Below, one piece after another: positions 56,088 through 64,000 of a stretch of 64,000 nucleotides of DNA. The notes beneath the pieces are model-generated. The model did no database searches, was not told where the DNA came from, and saw only the letters and a list, made by a program, of their open reading frames with translations. Both the position numbers and the translations under genes were made by a program. This DNA comes from an uncultured Bacteroidota bacterium. GTDB taxonomy: Bacteria; Bacteroidota; Bacteroidia; Flavobacteriales; Flavobacteriaceae. The stretch spans positions 1-64,000 of the forward strand of contig CABXBH010000005.1 of assembly GCA_902510415.1 (NCBI GenBank), in the 5' to 3' direction. The stretch's first letter is position 1. Each line of letters begins with the position of its first letter.

Positions 56088-57743
56088 ATGACTTCAAGAT
56101 TTATAATATTCTTATTTATTCTATTTTCAATTGATTCATTTTCACAAGGATTAATGGAAGATAAATTAAAACCAACTAGGCAAGATAGTTTAAGGGGGAG
56201 TATCACACCTGAGAGAGAATGGTGGGATTTAACATACTATCATTTAGACATTAAAGTAGAACCTGATAAAAAGCATATAAGTGGTTCAAATACAGTTGGT
56301 TACAAGGTTTTAAAATCAAATAAAACCATGCAAATCGATCTTCAAGAACCAATGAAAATCACATCTGTTACTTCAAATGGGAAAAAATTAAAATTTAACC
56401 GTGAAGGAAATGCATATTTTATTCAACTAAAGAAAAAACAAAAGAAAAACGATATTAATTATTTAAAAATAAATTACGAAGGTTTTCCCAAGGAAGCAAT
56501 AAGAGCTCCATGGGATGGAGGATTGTCATGGGCTAAAGATGAAAATGATAATCATTTTATAGCAACATCATGTCAAGGATTAGGGGCTAGCGTATGGTGG
56601 CCTAATAAAGATCATATGTATGATGAAGTTGATTCTATGCTTATTAGTGTGAATGTTCCCAAACATCTAACGAATGTTTCAAATGGTAGATTGAGAAAAG
56701 TAACAGAACATAAGGATGATACTAAAACCTTTGATTGGTTTGTAACTAATCCGATAAACAATTATGGAGTAAACATAAATATTGGTGATTATGTGAGTTT
56801 TTCAGAAGTTTTTAATGGAGAAAAAGGAGATTTAGATATTGACAACTATGTGTTGAGTTATAATTTAGATAAAGCGAAAGAACAGTTTAAGCAAGTGCCA
56901 ATGATGATTGAGGCTTTTGAACATTGGTTTGGACCCTACCCTTTTTATGAAGATAGTTTTAAAATGGTTGAAGTCCCTTATTTAGGAATGGAACATCAAA
57001 GTTCAATAACTTATGGTAATAAATATCAAAATGGTTATCTAGGTAGAGATTTATCAGGTTCAGGTTGGGGGTTAAAATTCGATTATATTATCATTCATGA
57101 AGGTGGACATGAATGGTTCGCTAATAATATAACCTACAAAGATATTGCGGATATGTGGGTTCACGAAGGATTTACATGTTACTCAGAAAACCTTTACGTT
57201 GATTATTTTTTTGGTAAAAAGGCTTCTGCAGAATATGTAATTGGAACAAGAAGAGGTATCTCAAATAGAAAACCGATAATTGGTCTGTATGATATTAATC
57301 GTGAAGGATCTGGTGATATGTATTCAAAAGGAGCTAATTTACTACACACCATACGTCAATTAGCAAAAGATGACAAAGTTTGGAGACAAACATTAAGAGG
57401 TTTAAACGAAGAATTTTATCATTCTACAGTGACTACCAGAGAAATAGAAGAATATATCTCTATGAGTATTGGAATTGACTTATCTAAAGTTTTTGACCAA
57501 TATTTAAGGGATTACAGAGTACCGATATTTGAATATGAAATTGATGACGGTGAATTACAATACCGATGGAATAATGTAATTGATGGTTTTGATATGCCTA
57601 TTGAAGTAATTATTGACGGAGAAAATAAGATATTAAACACTTCTAATGAATTCAAAAAAATACCTATAAAGAATCTTTATATAAATGTAGATGATGACTA
57701 CTATGTATTCACAAAAGATTTAAAAATTACTATAAATAATTAG
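56088..57743 (+). CDS. Exported M1-family metallopeptidase
   Basis: The 551-residue protein has a signal peptide (FSIDSFSQG) and the M1 gluzincin site IIHEGGHEWFANN near residue 337, with the third zinc ligand Glu in MWVHEGFTCYSE about 20 residues on. GMEHQS (about residue 299) stands where aminopeptidases have GAMEN. It is short for M1, lacking the C-terminal helical domain. It should act in the periplasm on peptides. It is divergent from the sugar dehydrogenase-like gene with a 44-nt gap. Confidence 0.87.
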   Translation: MTSRFIIFLFILFSIDSFSQGLMEDKLKPTRQDSLRGSITPEREWWDLTYYHLDIKVEPDKKHISGSNTVGYKVLKSNKTMQIDLQEPMKITSVTSNGKKLKFNREGNAYFIQLKKKQKKNDINYLKINYEGFPKEAIRAPWDGGLSWAKDENDNHFIATSCQGLGASVWWPNKDHMYDEVDSMLISVNVPKHLTNVSNGRLRKVTEHKDDTKTFDWFVTNPINNYGVNINIGDYVSFSEVFNGEKGDLDIDNYVLSYNLDKAKEQFKQVPMMIEAFEHWFGPYPFYEDSFKMVEVPYLGMEHQSSITYGNKYQNGYLGRDLSGSGWGLKFDYIIIHEGGHEWFANNITYKDIADMWVHEGFTCYSENLYVDYFFGKKASAEYVIGTRRGISNRKPIIGLYDINREGSGDMYSKGANLLHTIRQLAKDDKVWRQTLRGLNEEFYHSTVTTREIEEYISMSIGIDLSKVFDQYLRDYRVPIFEYEIDDGELQYRWNNVIDGFDMPIEVIIDGENKILNTSNEFKKIPIKNLYINVDDDYYVFTKDLKITINN

Positions 57744-57833
57744 AGATTAATAACTTTTCACAATTTTTCTAATAAAAAATATAAATTATCAATTAATTTA
57801 TTTTAAATTATTGATTCTTTTAAATTATTAGTC

Positions 57834-60128
57834 ATGCGAAATTTAATTTTATATTTTTTTCTGCTTTTATCAGCTCATTTATATTCCCAAAATGTTTTAA
57901 CGGTTGATTTTGAAACTGCTGGTGAAGGTTACACTCCAAATAATACTGGAGGTTCTAACTGGACTGATGTTTTTAACAGAACTAATTATGATATTTCTGG
58001 AATCACAAATGAAGATGGTTATTATTGGGCTGTTGAAGATTTAGGTGATCCTCTACCCTGGAATCCTTATATAAATTTAGACCAAATTAATGTTACTGGA
58101 GCTACATCTTTTACATTTTCCATTGATATGACTACACATCACTACAATGATTGGGATGATAGTGATGAATTATTAATCACATATTCTACGGATGGTGGTA
58201 CTTCATACTCTAATTTAATGTGGGTTCAAAATACTGAGGATGGGGATGCATATAATACACCTGCAGCTCTTGATACTGATTTTGATGGTGACGGAAATTG
58301 TGGAGATTCTACAACTTTACCTGCAGTATCAACAGGAAACGGATCAAGTGGTTGTAATGTAACCACATCTAATTTTAAGACCTTTACTACATCATCCATT
58401 TCGCTTAGTAACAAATCCACACTTGATATTAAACTTCAATTTAACGGGCTTGGTTCTGCTGATGAAGGTATTTATTTAGATAATATCAAAGTTGAACACA
58501 ACGGATTCGCTGGGTTATCATCAACCGATAACTATACCGTTCAATCACATGAAGTTATAACAACCAACTCAGATGCAACTACCAATCAATTAACTATAGA
58601 GGACGGTGGTTCTTTAATTGTTAGTAAGGGTGACCATGTTGAAATTACAGCAGCTCTTACAAATAATGGATCCCTTACTATAAATTCAGATTCTAATGAA
58701 TTTGGGTCATTAATCATAACAGGAAATGTTTCTGGTTCTGGAAATTCAATTTATAACAGATGGGTTAATGGTATTTCAACTGCATCACCTGGTGATGGTG
58801 ATCCAGGATGGGACCTTCTTGGCTCACCTTTAACTAACGGAACATTGACTGCTTCTGATTTAGCGACAGATGGTACAAATTATGCAATTCAACCATATGA
58901 TAATTCAGATAATTCATGGACTGCAACAACAAGTGCTGGAACTTACACCACCACTACAGGAGTTGGTTATTCAATGGCAAAAGCAACAGCGGGTACGGTT
59001 AGTTTTACTGGAACACCAAGTCAAAAAACTACTGTTGATGTTGCACTAACCGAAAATATGAGTGGTGGAGGCTCAGGTGACAGATGGAATTTAATTGCAA
59101 ATCCTTACCCTTCTTATGTAGCACTAAACGGAGCTGCAAAAAATGCTTCAAGTGCAACTGTTGCTCTACTCTGGTACAACGCGGTTTCAAATAATAATTT
59201 AGGTTATTCTAACTCTGAGACAGGCATATGGTACTGGGATGGAACTCAATATCAAACTGCAAATAACGGTTCAACAGCCTTATGGGCAGCACCTGGACAA
59301 GCCTTTTTTGTTTCATCTCCATCAGGAGGTAACACATTTAGTTTTAGAACAGGATCAGTAACTTCACAATCATCAATCGTTAATGGTGGTGGTAATGGAG
59401 ACGACTTTATAGCAGGAGATATTATTGAAGATGATCGTGGTGAGTTATTTATTAGTTTATATCAAAATAATATCGAAAGAATAACACAAATTTATTTTTT
59501 AGACGATGTTTATGATAGTTTAGATATTGGATATGATACAAGAACTTTTCCAATGGCCGACGATAATACTTCAATTTATACAAGACTTGTTCAAAATGAT
59601 GAAGGAATTGATTTAGCTATCCAATCATTGGCTTATTCTGAAATGTGGGATAAAGTAATTCCAATTGGTATTAATGCATTAGGTGGTGAGGAAATGACTA
59701 TTGGTATTTCTCACAGAACTACTCCTGCAGACCTTAACATCTACTTAGAGGATACTGAGGAAGGTACAATGACAAATCTATTGGATGGTGACTTTGTTTA
59801 CACACCAACAAGCGATTTAGAAGCAGTTGGAAGATTCTTCATACACATGACTGCTGATACTATGAGTAATGAAGAAGTGTCAACTAGCATGTTAAATGCA
59901 TATAAAGAAGTAAATGCTAACTATATCACTATTGAAGGCTTAGCTACTCAATCAAACGAAACTAACGTTAGTTTATATAATATTCTTGGTAGAGAGGTAT
60001 TATCTACTACTCTAAATAATAACATGAATACTCAAACAATTTCAACAATTGGATTGTCTTCCGGTATTTACGTAATTGAATTAGAGTCAGGAACTGATAG
60101 ATTAACTAAGAAACTAATAATACAATAG
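57834..60128 (+). CDS. T9SS-secreted surface protein
   Basis: The 764-residue protein has a signal peptide (LLLSAHLYSQ) and an N-terminal adhesin-like sandwich (about 25-225) containing a DTDFDGDGNCGD calcium-style loop. A beta-solenoid-like Ser/Thr/Asn-rich region follows (NGSLTINSDSNEFGSLIITG), then a long beta-rich part, and a type A T9SS sorting domain ending SLYNILGREVLSTTL...GIYVIELESGTDRLTKK. It is presumably exposed on the cell surface. The 48-aa exported peptide gene starts 2 nt later, so the two are co-expressed. The specific role is unknown. Confidence 0.82.
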   Translation: MRNLILYFFLLLSAHLYSQNVLTVDFETAGEGYTPNNTGGSNWTDVFNRTNYDISGITNEDGYYWAVEDLGDPLPWNPYINLDQINVTGATSFTFSIDMTTHHYNDWDDSDELLITYSTDGGTSYSNLMWVQNTEDGDAYNTPAALDTDFDGDGNCGDSTTLPAVSTGNGSSGCNVTTSNFKTFTTSSISLSNKSTLDIKLQFNGLGSADEGIYLDNIKVEHNGFAGLSSTDNYTVQSHEVITTNSDATTNQLTIEDGGSLIVSKGDHVEITAALTNNGSLTINSDSNEFGSLIITGNVSGSGNSIYNRWVNGISTASPGDGDPGWDLLGSPLTNGTLTASDLATDGTNYAIQPYDNSDNSWTATTSAGTYTTTTGVGYSMAKATAGTVSFTGTPSQKTTVDVALTENMSGGGSGDRWNLIANPYPSYVALNGAAKNASSATVALLWYNAVSNNNLGYSNSETGIWYWDGTQYQTANNGSTALWAAPGQAFFVSSPSGGNTFSFRTGSVTSQSSIVNGGGNGDDFIAGDIIEDDRGELFISLYQNNIERITQIYFLDDVYDSLDIGYDTRTFPMADDNTSIYTRLVQNDEGIDLAIQSLAYSEMWDKVIPIGINALGGEEMTIGISHRTTPADLNIYLEDTEEGTMTNLLDGDFVYTPTSDLEAVGRFFIHMTADTMSNEEVSTSMLNAYKEVNANYITIEGLATQSNETNVSLYNILGREVLSTTLNNNMNTQTISTIGLSSGIYVIELESGTDRLTKKLIIQ

Positions 60129-60130
60129 TT

Positions 60131-60277
60131 ATGAAGAAGACAGGAATAACTAGAAAACAGGCAATCAAGAAAATGGGGAAATATGCAGCATTAACTGCTA
60201 TTGGAACCTTTGCAATACTGAATCCTAAAAAGGCTCAGGCTTCTTCAGCACCGCCAGATCCATGGTGGGGTGACTAA
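60131..60277 (+). CDS. 48-residue exported peptide with Tat-like leader
   Basis: This ORF is too short for the track. It reads MKKTGITRKQAIKKMGKYAA, then a hydrophobic stretch (LTAIGTFAILNP), then KKAQASSAPPDPWWGD. A charged leader with TRKQAIKKMG, similar to but not the classical twin-arginine SRRxFLK, and an AQA site imply export and cleavage, leaving about 11 residues rich in Pro and Trp. It begins 2 nt after a T9SS protein gene and ends 3 nt before the convergent amylase gene. I recall comparable small proteins beside T9SS genes in flavobacteria, but their role is unknown. Confidence 0.7.
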   Translation: MKKTGITRKQAIKKMGKYAALTAIGTFAILNPKKAQASSAPPDPWWGD

Positions 60278-60280
60278 TAA

Positions 60281-63139
60281 TTATTTTATAATAAGATTTT
60301 TATTTTCAGAGAAATTATCTGAGATTGTTTTTACTATATAATAGCCAGATTTCAATTTTGAAATATCTATATTTTCATTTTTACTAATATTATTAAGGTT
60401 TAATATTTTCTTTCCCGAGATATCATAAATCTCAATTACATCCAAATGTTTGTTAAATACTATATAGTCGTCAGACGGATTTGGATACATAGTTAATCTA
60501 TCAAAATTAGACGAATCAATTGATAAAGTAGTTGATGGCTGATTTCCATAAATTCTAAACCCTCCAGGCTGCAAATTAATCTGTTCTGTTGTTGATGATA
60601 CGTTAATCGATGTTTCACCATCTGGATCCATCAAATCAAACCATGTGCCCGTATATGGAAAATAAGGTATAATAGACTGGTCAACCACATCAAAGTTTGC
60701 AATAACAACTACATTTTTTAAATCTGAAGAAGAAATATCGTCATTCCATATATAAATAATAGGATTCAATCCACCAGATGTTATTGAATAATCTCCTTCA
60801 AATACATCTTCATTTATTTTCAAATTAATAATCCGTGACCAATTATCATAAATCTGCCTTCTAGTATTATCACCTATCCAATTATTAACCCATTGAGGTT
60901 GTGGCTTAGTATCTAATTTACAGTCAGGTTCATCAATACTTCCATCGTAACAAGTAAATAACGAATTTTCCATACCTAAATCTGAAAAATGCCAAATCAT
61001 TTTAGGGCCAGGAATAGTTAAACTAATTGCGCCTATTGCAGACATTCTTGATAATGCAGTATCTAAATTTTGGATATTATATCCATCCCAATTATTTCCA
61101 AATTGGAGTGTTTTATACATTAATCTTTCCTCATCGTGACTTTCAAAATACCCAAGTAATCTTTTACCTTGAAAACCTCTACTTTCATGTCCAATTCCGC
61201 TAAAATTACTATCAGAACCATAACCCATTGCTAGCTGATAATAAGGTGTATTTGTTTTACCCCACATCATAATTCCTTTACCTTCTTCTAATCTGTAGTT
61301 TGCCCATTGTTGTTCTTCACTTGAACCTCCTAAATGTTCAAAAATTACGTAATGATTTGGATCTAAACTCCAAGAATAGTCTGCATAATTTTTTAATATA
61401 TCAACCCTGTCCTGTTGATAACCATTTGTACAATCATAATCTTGTGTACTGCAATTTTGTGTAAAACCTTTGGTTAAATCCCATCTTATACCATCTATCT
61501 TAAAATTTTCTATCCAGTGCTTAACAACTCTTTTTGTATAATATTGAGTAAAAGTACTTTGATGATTAAAATCATTACCCAAACTATAAGTATGTGTAGC
61601 GATTTCATTAAAATATGGGTTTTCTTCACTAGGTTCTCCCCAACCGTTTTCATCAGGGTCATTCATCCACATTCTATTCATAGGACTTCTTCCCATCACA
61701 TGATTCATTACTAAATCAAGAATTACAGCAATATCATTTTGATGACACAAATCAATGAATTCTTTTAATTTCTCTTCCGGACCATAAAACTTGTCAACTG
61801 ACATATGGAAGGCGGTATTATAACCCCAACTTTCATTACCCTCAAACTCCATCACTGGCATCAGCTCAATAGCATTAATATTAAGTTCTTTGAAATAATC
61901 TATTCTGTCTATTAGATTTTGAAATGTTCTATCCGAATCAAAATCTCTGATTAACACTTCATATATAATTAAATCTTCTTCTTTAGGTTTCTCAAAATTA
62001 TCTACTTGCCAATCATAAGTTTCTTGACCAGTCTTGATAGCTGAAACTTCCCTTTCAATACCAAAATCATATGGGTATTCTGGCATATCTGGATATGATG
62101 TCTCTGGTATCCATGGATCATCAAATGGAGATAAAACCATTGTTGAAAACGGATCGGCAGTTTTAACTAAACTTGGTGATTCATCAATTGGAGAAAGGTC
62201 TGAAACCCAATATTGATATGTATATATTTCTCCTGGTTCCAACCCTTCTATTTCTAACCAAAATTTATCTGAGTTGGAATCTTTTTTCATTGCATAATCA
62301 GATGTTGGAGACCAAAAATTAAAATTACCTGCTACATAAATAAAGTCTTTAAAAGGTGCTGAAAGAACAAGTGTTGCTCTTGTATTGTCACTTTCAACAT
62401 AGTTTATACCATCTTCAAGACCATCTGGTATTGCTTCTGCAATTGTATTATTTACTAGAATAGTAAATTTCTTTTCAACAGTACTACCATTTTGTGTAAC
62501 ATGCAGCTCACAATATTGATTTTCAATTAAGTTATTGAACTGGAAGCCATTATAAAAGTTAATATCATTCTCTGAGTCAACTAATTCTCCGTTTGCATAT
62601 AATTCATAATCAGCATTACCATTCGTATTTTGTGCAATTATTTGAGTTGAATCATTATAATCAACTAAAATCACACCTGAACTATTTGGATTGATAAGTT
62701 CTACTTGAAATGAACCAACATTTAAGAAAAAATCTGAACATCCGTTATCTTTGAATTCTTGAGAACCATCCTCGTTTCTAAAAACTAATCCCATTTTTGT
62801 AACTGATGATGCCTGTTCGGTTGTTAATCCAAAATAATTTTCAGGAACAATAGTGATACTCCATGTGCCATCACCATTATTATTCATTTCACCTACACCA
62901 TCATCTTGCCCCCAATTTCCAATAACAGAAAATCCCCAAGGCTCACTATCTGAACCTATACCTGAATGCATATAAACCTTATTTGGATTATTAAATCCAT
63001 TACAATTTGTAGCTGAGCTATTTTCATCTATAGTTATTGTAACAGATTGCTCAACTTCAAATGGGGTTGGGCTTGTAGTTATTTGAGTGAAACAGTAAGT
63101 TGAAAAAAATATTAATAGAAAGGCTAATTTAATTTTCAT
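60281..63139 (-). CDS. T9SS-secreted GH13 alpha-amylase-family enzyme
   Basis: The 952-residue protein has a signal peptide (FFSTYCFTQI), N-terminal beta-domains (about 20-370, including a CBM48-like segment FIYVAGNFNFWSPTSDY), and a GH13 barrel. NINAIELMPVMEFEG and DLVMNHVMGRSP mark strands 3 and 4 of the barrel. DGIRWDLTKGF (about 553) holds the nucleophile Asp, YVIFEHLG (about 598) the acid Glu, and FESHDEERL (about 667) the third Asp. A type A T9SS domain (LTMYPNPSDDYIVF...SGYYIVKTISDNF) closes it. It should cut alpha-1,4-glucans outside the cell, next to a SusE/F-like binding protein. Confidence 0.92.
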   Translation of the reverse strand: MKIKLAFLLIFFSTYCFTQITTSPTPFEVEQSVTITIDENSSATNCNGFNNPNKVYMHSGIGSDSEPWGFSVIGNWGQDDGVGEMNNNGDGTWSITIVPENYFGLTTEQASSVTKMGLVFRNEDGSQEFKDNGCSDFFLNVGSFQVELINPNSSGVILVDYNDSTQIIAQNTNGNADYELYANGELVDSENDINFYNGFQFNNLIENQYCELHVTQNGSTVEKKFTILVNNTIAEAIPDGLEDGINYVESDNTRATLVLSAPFKDFIYVAGNFNFWSPTSDYAMKKDSNSDKFWLEIEGLEPGEIYTYQYWVSDLSPIDESPSLVKTADPFSTMVLSPFDDPWIPETSYPDMPEYPYDFGIEREVSAIKTGQETYDWQVDNFEKPKEEDLIIYEVLIRDFDSDRTFQNLIDRIDYFKELNINAIELMPVMEFEGNESWGYNTAFHMSVDKFYGPEEKLKEFIDLCHQNDIAVILDLVMNHVMGRSPMNRMWMNDPDENGWGEPSEENPYFNEIATHTYSLGNDFNHQSTFTQYYTKRVVKHWIENFKIDGIRWDLTKGFTQNCSTQDYDCTNGYQQDRVDILKNYADYSWSLDPNHYVIFEHLGGSSEEQQWANYRLEEGKGIMMWGKTNTPYYQLAMGYGSDSNFSGIGHESRGFQGKRLLGYFESHDEERLMYKTLQFGNNWDGYNIQNLDTALSRMSAIGAISLTIPGPKMIWHFSDLGMENSLFTCYDGSIDEPDCKLDTKPQPQWVNNWIGDNTRRQIYDNWSRIINLKINEDVFEGDYSITSGGLNPIIYIWNDDISSSDLKNVVVIANFDVVDQSIIPYFPYTGTWFDLMDPDGETSINVSSTTEQINLQPGGFRIYGNQPSTTLSIDSSNFDRLTMYPNPSDDYIVFNKHLDVIEIYDISGKKILNLNNISKNENIDISKLKSGYYIVKTISDNFSENKNLIIK

Positions 63140-63153
63140 ATTTTAAATAAAAT

Positions 63154-63192
63154 AAAAAACCTACAATTTGAATGTAAATTGTAGGTTTTTTT
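63154..63192 (-). terminator. Terminator after SusE/F-like gene
   Basis: AAAAAACCTACAATTT and AAATTGTAGGTTTTTT form a perfect 16-bp stem around a 6-base loop, with A and T tracts on both sides. It lies between the minus-strand SusE/F-like gene and the amylase gene, so the amylase may need its own promoter or read-through. Confidence 0.9.
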
Positions 63193-63208
63193 ATTAAAAA
63201 TTAATTAA

Positions 63209-64000
63209 TTACCATTGATGAATTGCAATTGTTGGTGGGTTCGCAGCTAGGTTTAAAGTGATATTATAAGTTCCAGCTGAAACAGGAATATTAGCACCAT
63301 TAAGTTCTAATGTACCATCATTTCCATCGTCACCATAATTAACACCCCAAGCATCATTTTGTCTAACCTTAATTTCACCGTCTGTTAACACAGCTCCACT
63401 GATATAGTAATATCCTTCATTTATACCAAAATCAGGCATAAATTTATCATTAGGACCATCCCAACCGTTAGCTGTTGCACTTCCAACAAGACCCCATACA
63501 TCTATTTCTTCCATAGTATATGATTGTGTATTTAAATTCATAGTTACTAAATAATGGCCAGCAGAAACAGCGATATTAGCACCATTCGCCTCCATTGTAC
63601 CGTCTGCTCCATCGTCTCCATAATTAACAGCCCAATCATTATTAAACCTAAATTTAGCTTCTCCATCAGCAAGAGTAACCACAGCTTTCCAATCATCTTG
63701 ATAAGAATTATAATGTAACATCATATCTGGACCACCCCAACCATTGGTTGTTGCACTACCTACAATACCCCATGAATATTCTTCCATAGTGTAAGTCATA
63801 GAACTAAAATTAACCTCTATTTTATAGGTTCCAGCTGAAACTGAAATATTAGCTCCATAGGAATCTAATGTACCATCTGCTCCATCATCACCCCAGTTCT
63901 CAGACCAGTCATTGTTATTTCTAAATTTAATCTCCCCATTCCTTAATGTTACATAAGCAACATAAACATTTGTAGTTGCAGTTGTATAGAATGGCAAATC
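63209..64000 (-). CDS. SusE/SusF-like starch-binding outer-membrane protein, C-terminal part (runs off window)
   Basis: The reading frame stays open to the window end (264 codons counting the stop), so the true start lies outside. The visible part is three tandem repeats of about 91-95 residues, each with a DGE(I/A)K(F/V)R strand, a W-G-V-N-Y-GDDG turn, a GAN(I)-VSAGTY hairpin and a (W)GLVGSAT-NGWDGP-D strand. The GDDG turns sit at residues 36, 127 and 222 of the tracked ORF. This is the carbohydrate-binding module style of SusE and SusF. With the adjacent GH13 enzyme it suggests the end of a susCDE-type alpha-glucan locus. susC and susD are not visible. Confidence 0.82.
   Translation of the reverse strand, partial: DLPFYTTATTNVYVAYVTLRNGEIKFRNNNDWSENWGDDGADGTLDSYGANISVSAGTYKIEVNFSSMTYTMEEYSWGIVGSATTNGWGGPDMMLHYNSYQDDWKAVVTLADGEAKFRFNNDWAVNYGDDGADGTMEANGANIAVSAGHYLVTMNLNTQSYTMEEIDVWGLVGSATANGWDGPNDKFMPDFGINEGYYYISGAVLTDGEIKVRQNDAWGVNYGDDGNDGTLELNGANIPVSAGTYNITLNLAANPPTIAIHQW

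Noticed and set aside
57744-57833. Direct repeat TTTTAAATTATT twice before the T9SS gene
   Set aside because: It is low complexity and expected by chance in this base composition.
1-64000. CRISPR arrays, insertion sequences, prophage, rRNA operons or defence systems
   Set aside because: I saw no regular spaced repeats, transposase or integrase proteins, rRNA sequence or recognisable defence genes.

Overview
The window is AT-rich chromosomal DNA from a member of the Bacteroidota, most likely a marine member of the Flavobacteriaceae. Four things point there. Secreted proteins end in type IX secretion (T9SS) type A sorting domains. Several families are typical of the phylum: DUF4834, the YfhO-like protein, the OMP_b-brl_3 receptor, an edge of a SusE/F locus and the ftsK-lolA-lptF/G-ribB order. 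Gene starts lack Shine-Dalgarno sequences. The tRNA-Ser gene has a textbook Bacteroidota promoter (TTTG-N19-TATATTTG). I see no phage, insertion sequence, CRISPR array or obvious genomic island; this is mostly a core-genome stretch with dense, often overlapping genes.

Layout. 1-3.2 kb (minus): DUF4834 protein, YfhO-like membrane protein and the start of a glycosyltransferase. 3.3-5.3 kb (plus): outer-membrane transporter-like protein and a large GNAT protein. 5.3-11.1 kb (minus): a cysteine-synthase-like enzyme coupled to an alpha-oxoamine synthase, which I read as the cysteate synthase/cysteate acyltransferase pair of sulfonolipid (capnine) synthesis; then a large zinc metalloprotease coupled to a threonine aldolase. 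11.2-16.2 kb (plus): prfB with its programmed +1 frameshift, arsC-like, a YHYH lipoprotein and an outer-membrane receptor. 16.5-20.8 kb: fumC, hutI and a convergent formiminotransferase-cyclodeaminase, the lower histidine-degradation pathway. 20.9-26.7 kb: GNAT, small membrane and exported proteins, M24 peptidase, DUF3857-like protein, CPBP protease and hotdog thioesterase. 26.7-31.8 kb: dnaK, then panB, an RluA-type pseudouridine synthase and an aldehyde dehydrogenase. 31.7-38 kb (minus): a 5-oxoprolinase operon (pxpA-pxpB-pxpC) behind an unusual Nramp-like transporter, with tilS and lpdA upstream. 38.1-45.4 kb (plus): a 70-codon remnant of a Cys/Met PLP enzyme, nhaC, ftsK, lolA, lptF/G and ribB. 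45.4-50.3 kb: hydrolase, tRNA-Ser, T9SS protein and typA. 50.3-64 kb: VPS10/sortilin-like beta-propeller protein, aldose epimerase, sugar dehydrogenase-like lipoprotein, M1 peptidase, T9SS protein plus a 48-aa exported peptide, and a starch-utilisation edge (GH13 amylase and SusE/F repeats).

The observations most worth following are the putative sulfonolipid gene pair, the internally deleted PLP-enzyme gene whose junction sits in a 14-bp perfect palindrome, the Nramp-family transporter that lacks the metal-binding signature and travels with pxpABC, a near-identical 26-nt element upstream of both a T9SS gene and typA, and the prfB frameshift site that keeps a Shine-Dalgarno-like stimulator in a lineage that otherwise barely uses one. 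I did not find a clear, wholly new multi-gene system. All family assignments come from reading the protein sequences, with no database search.
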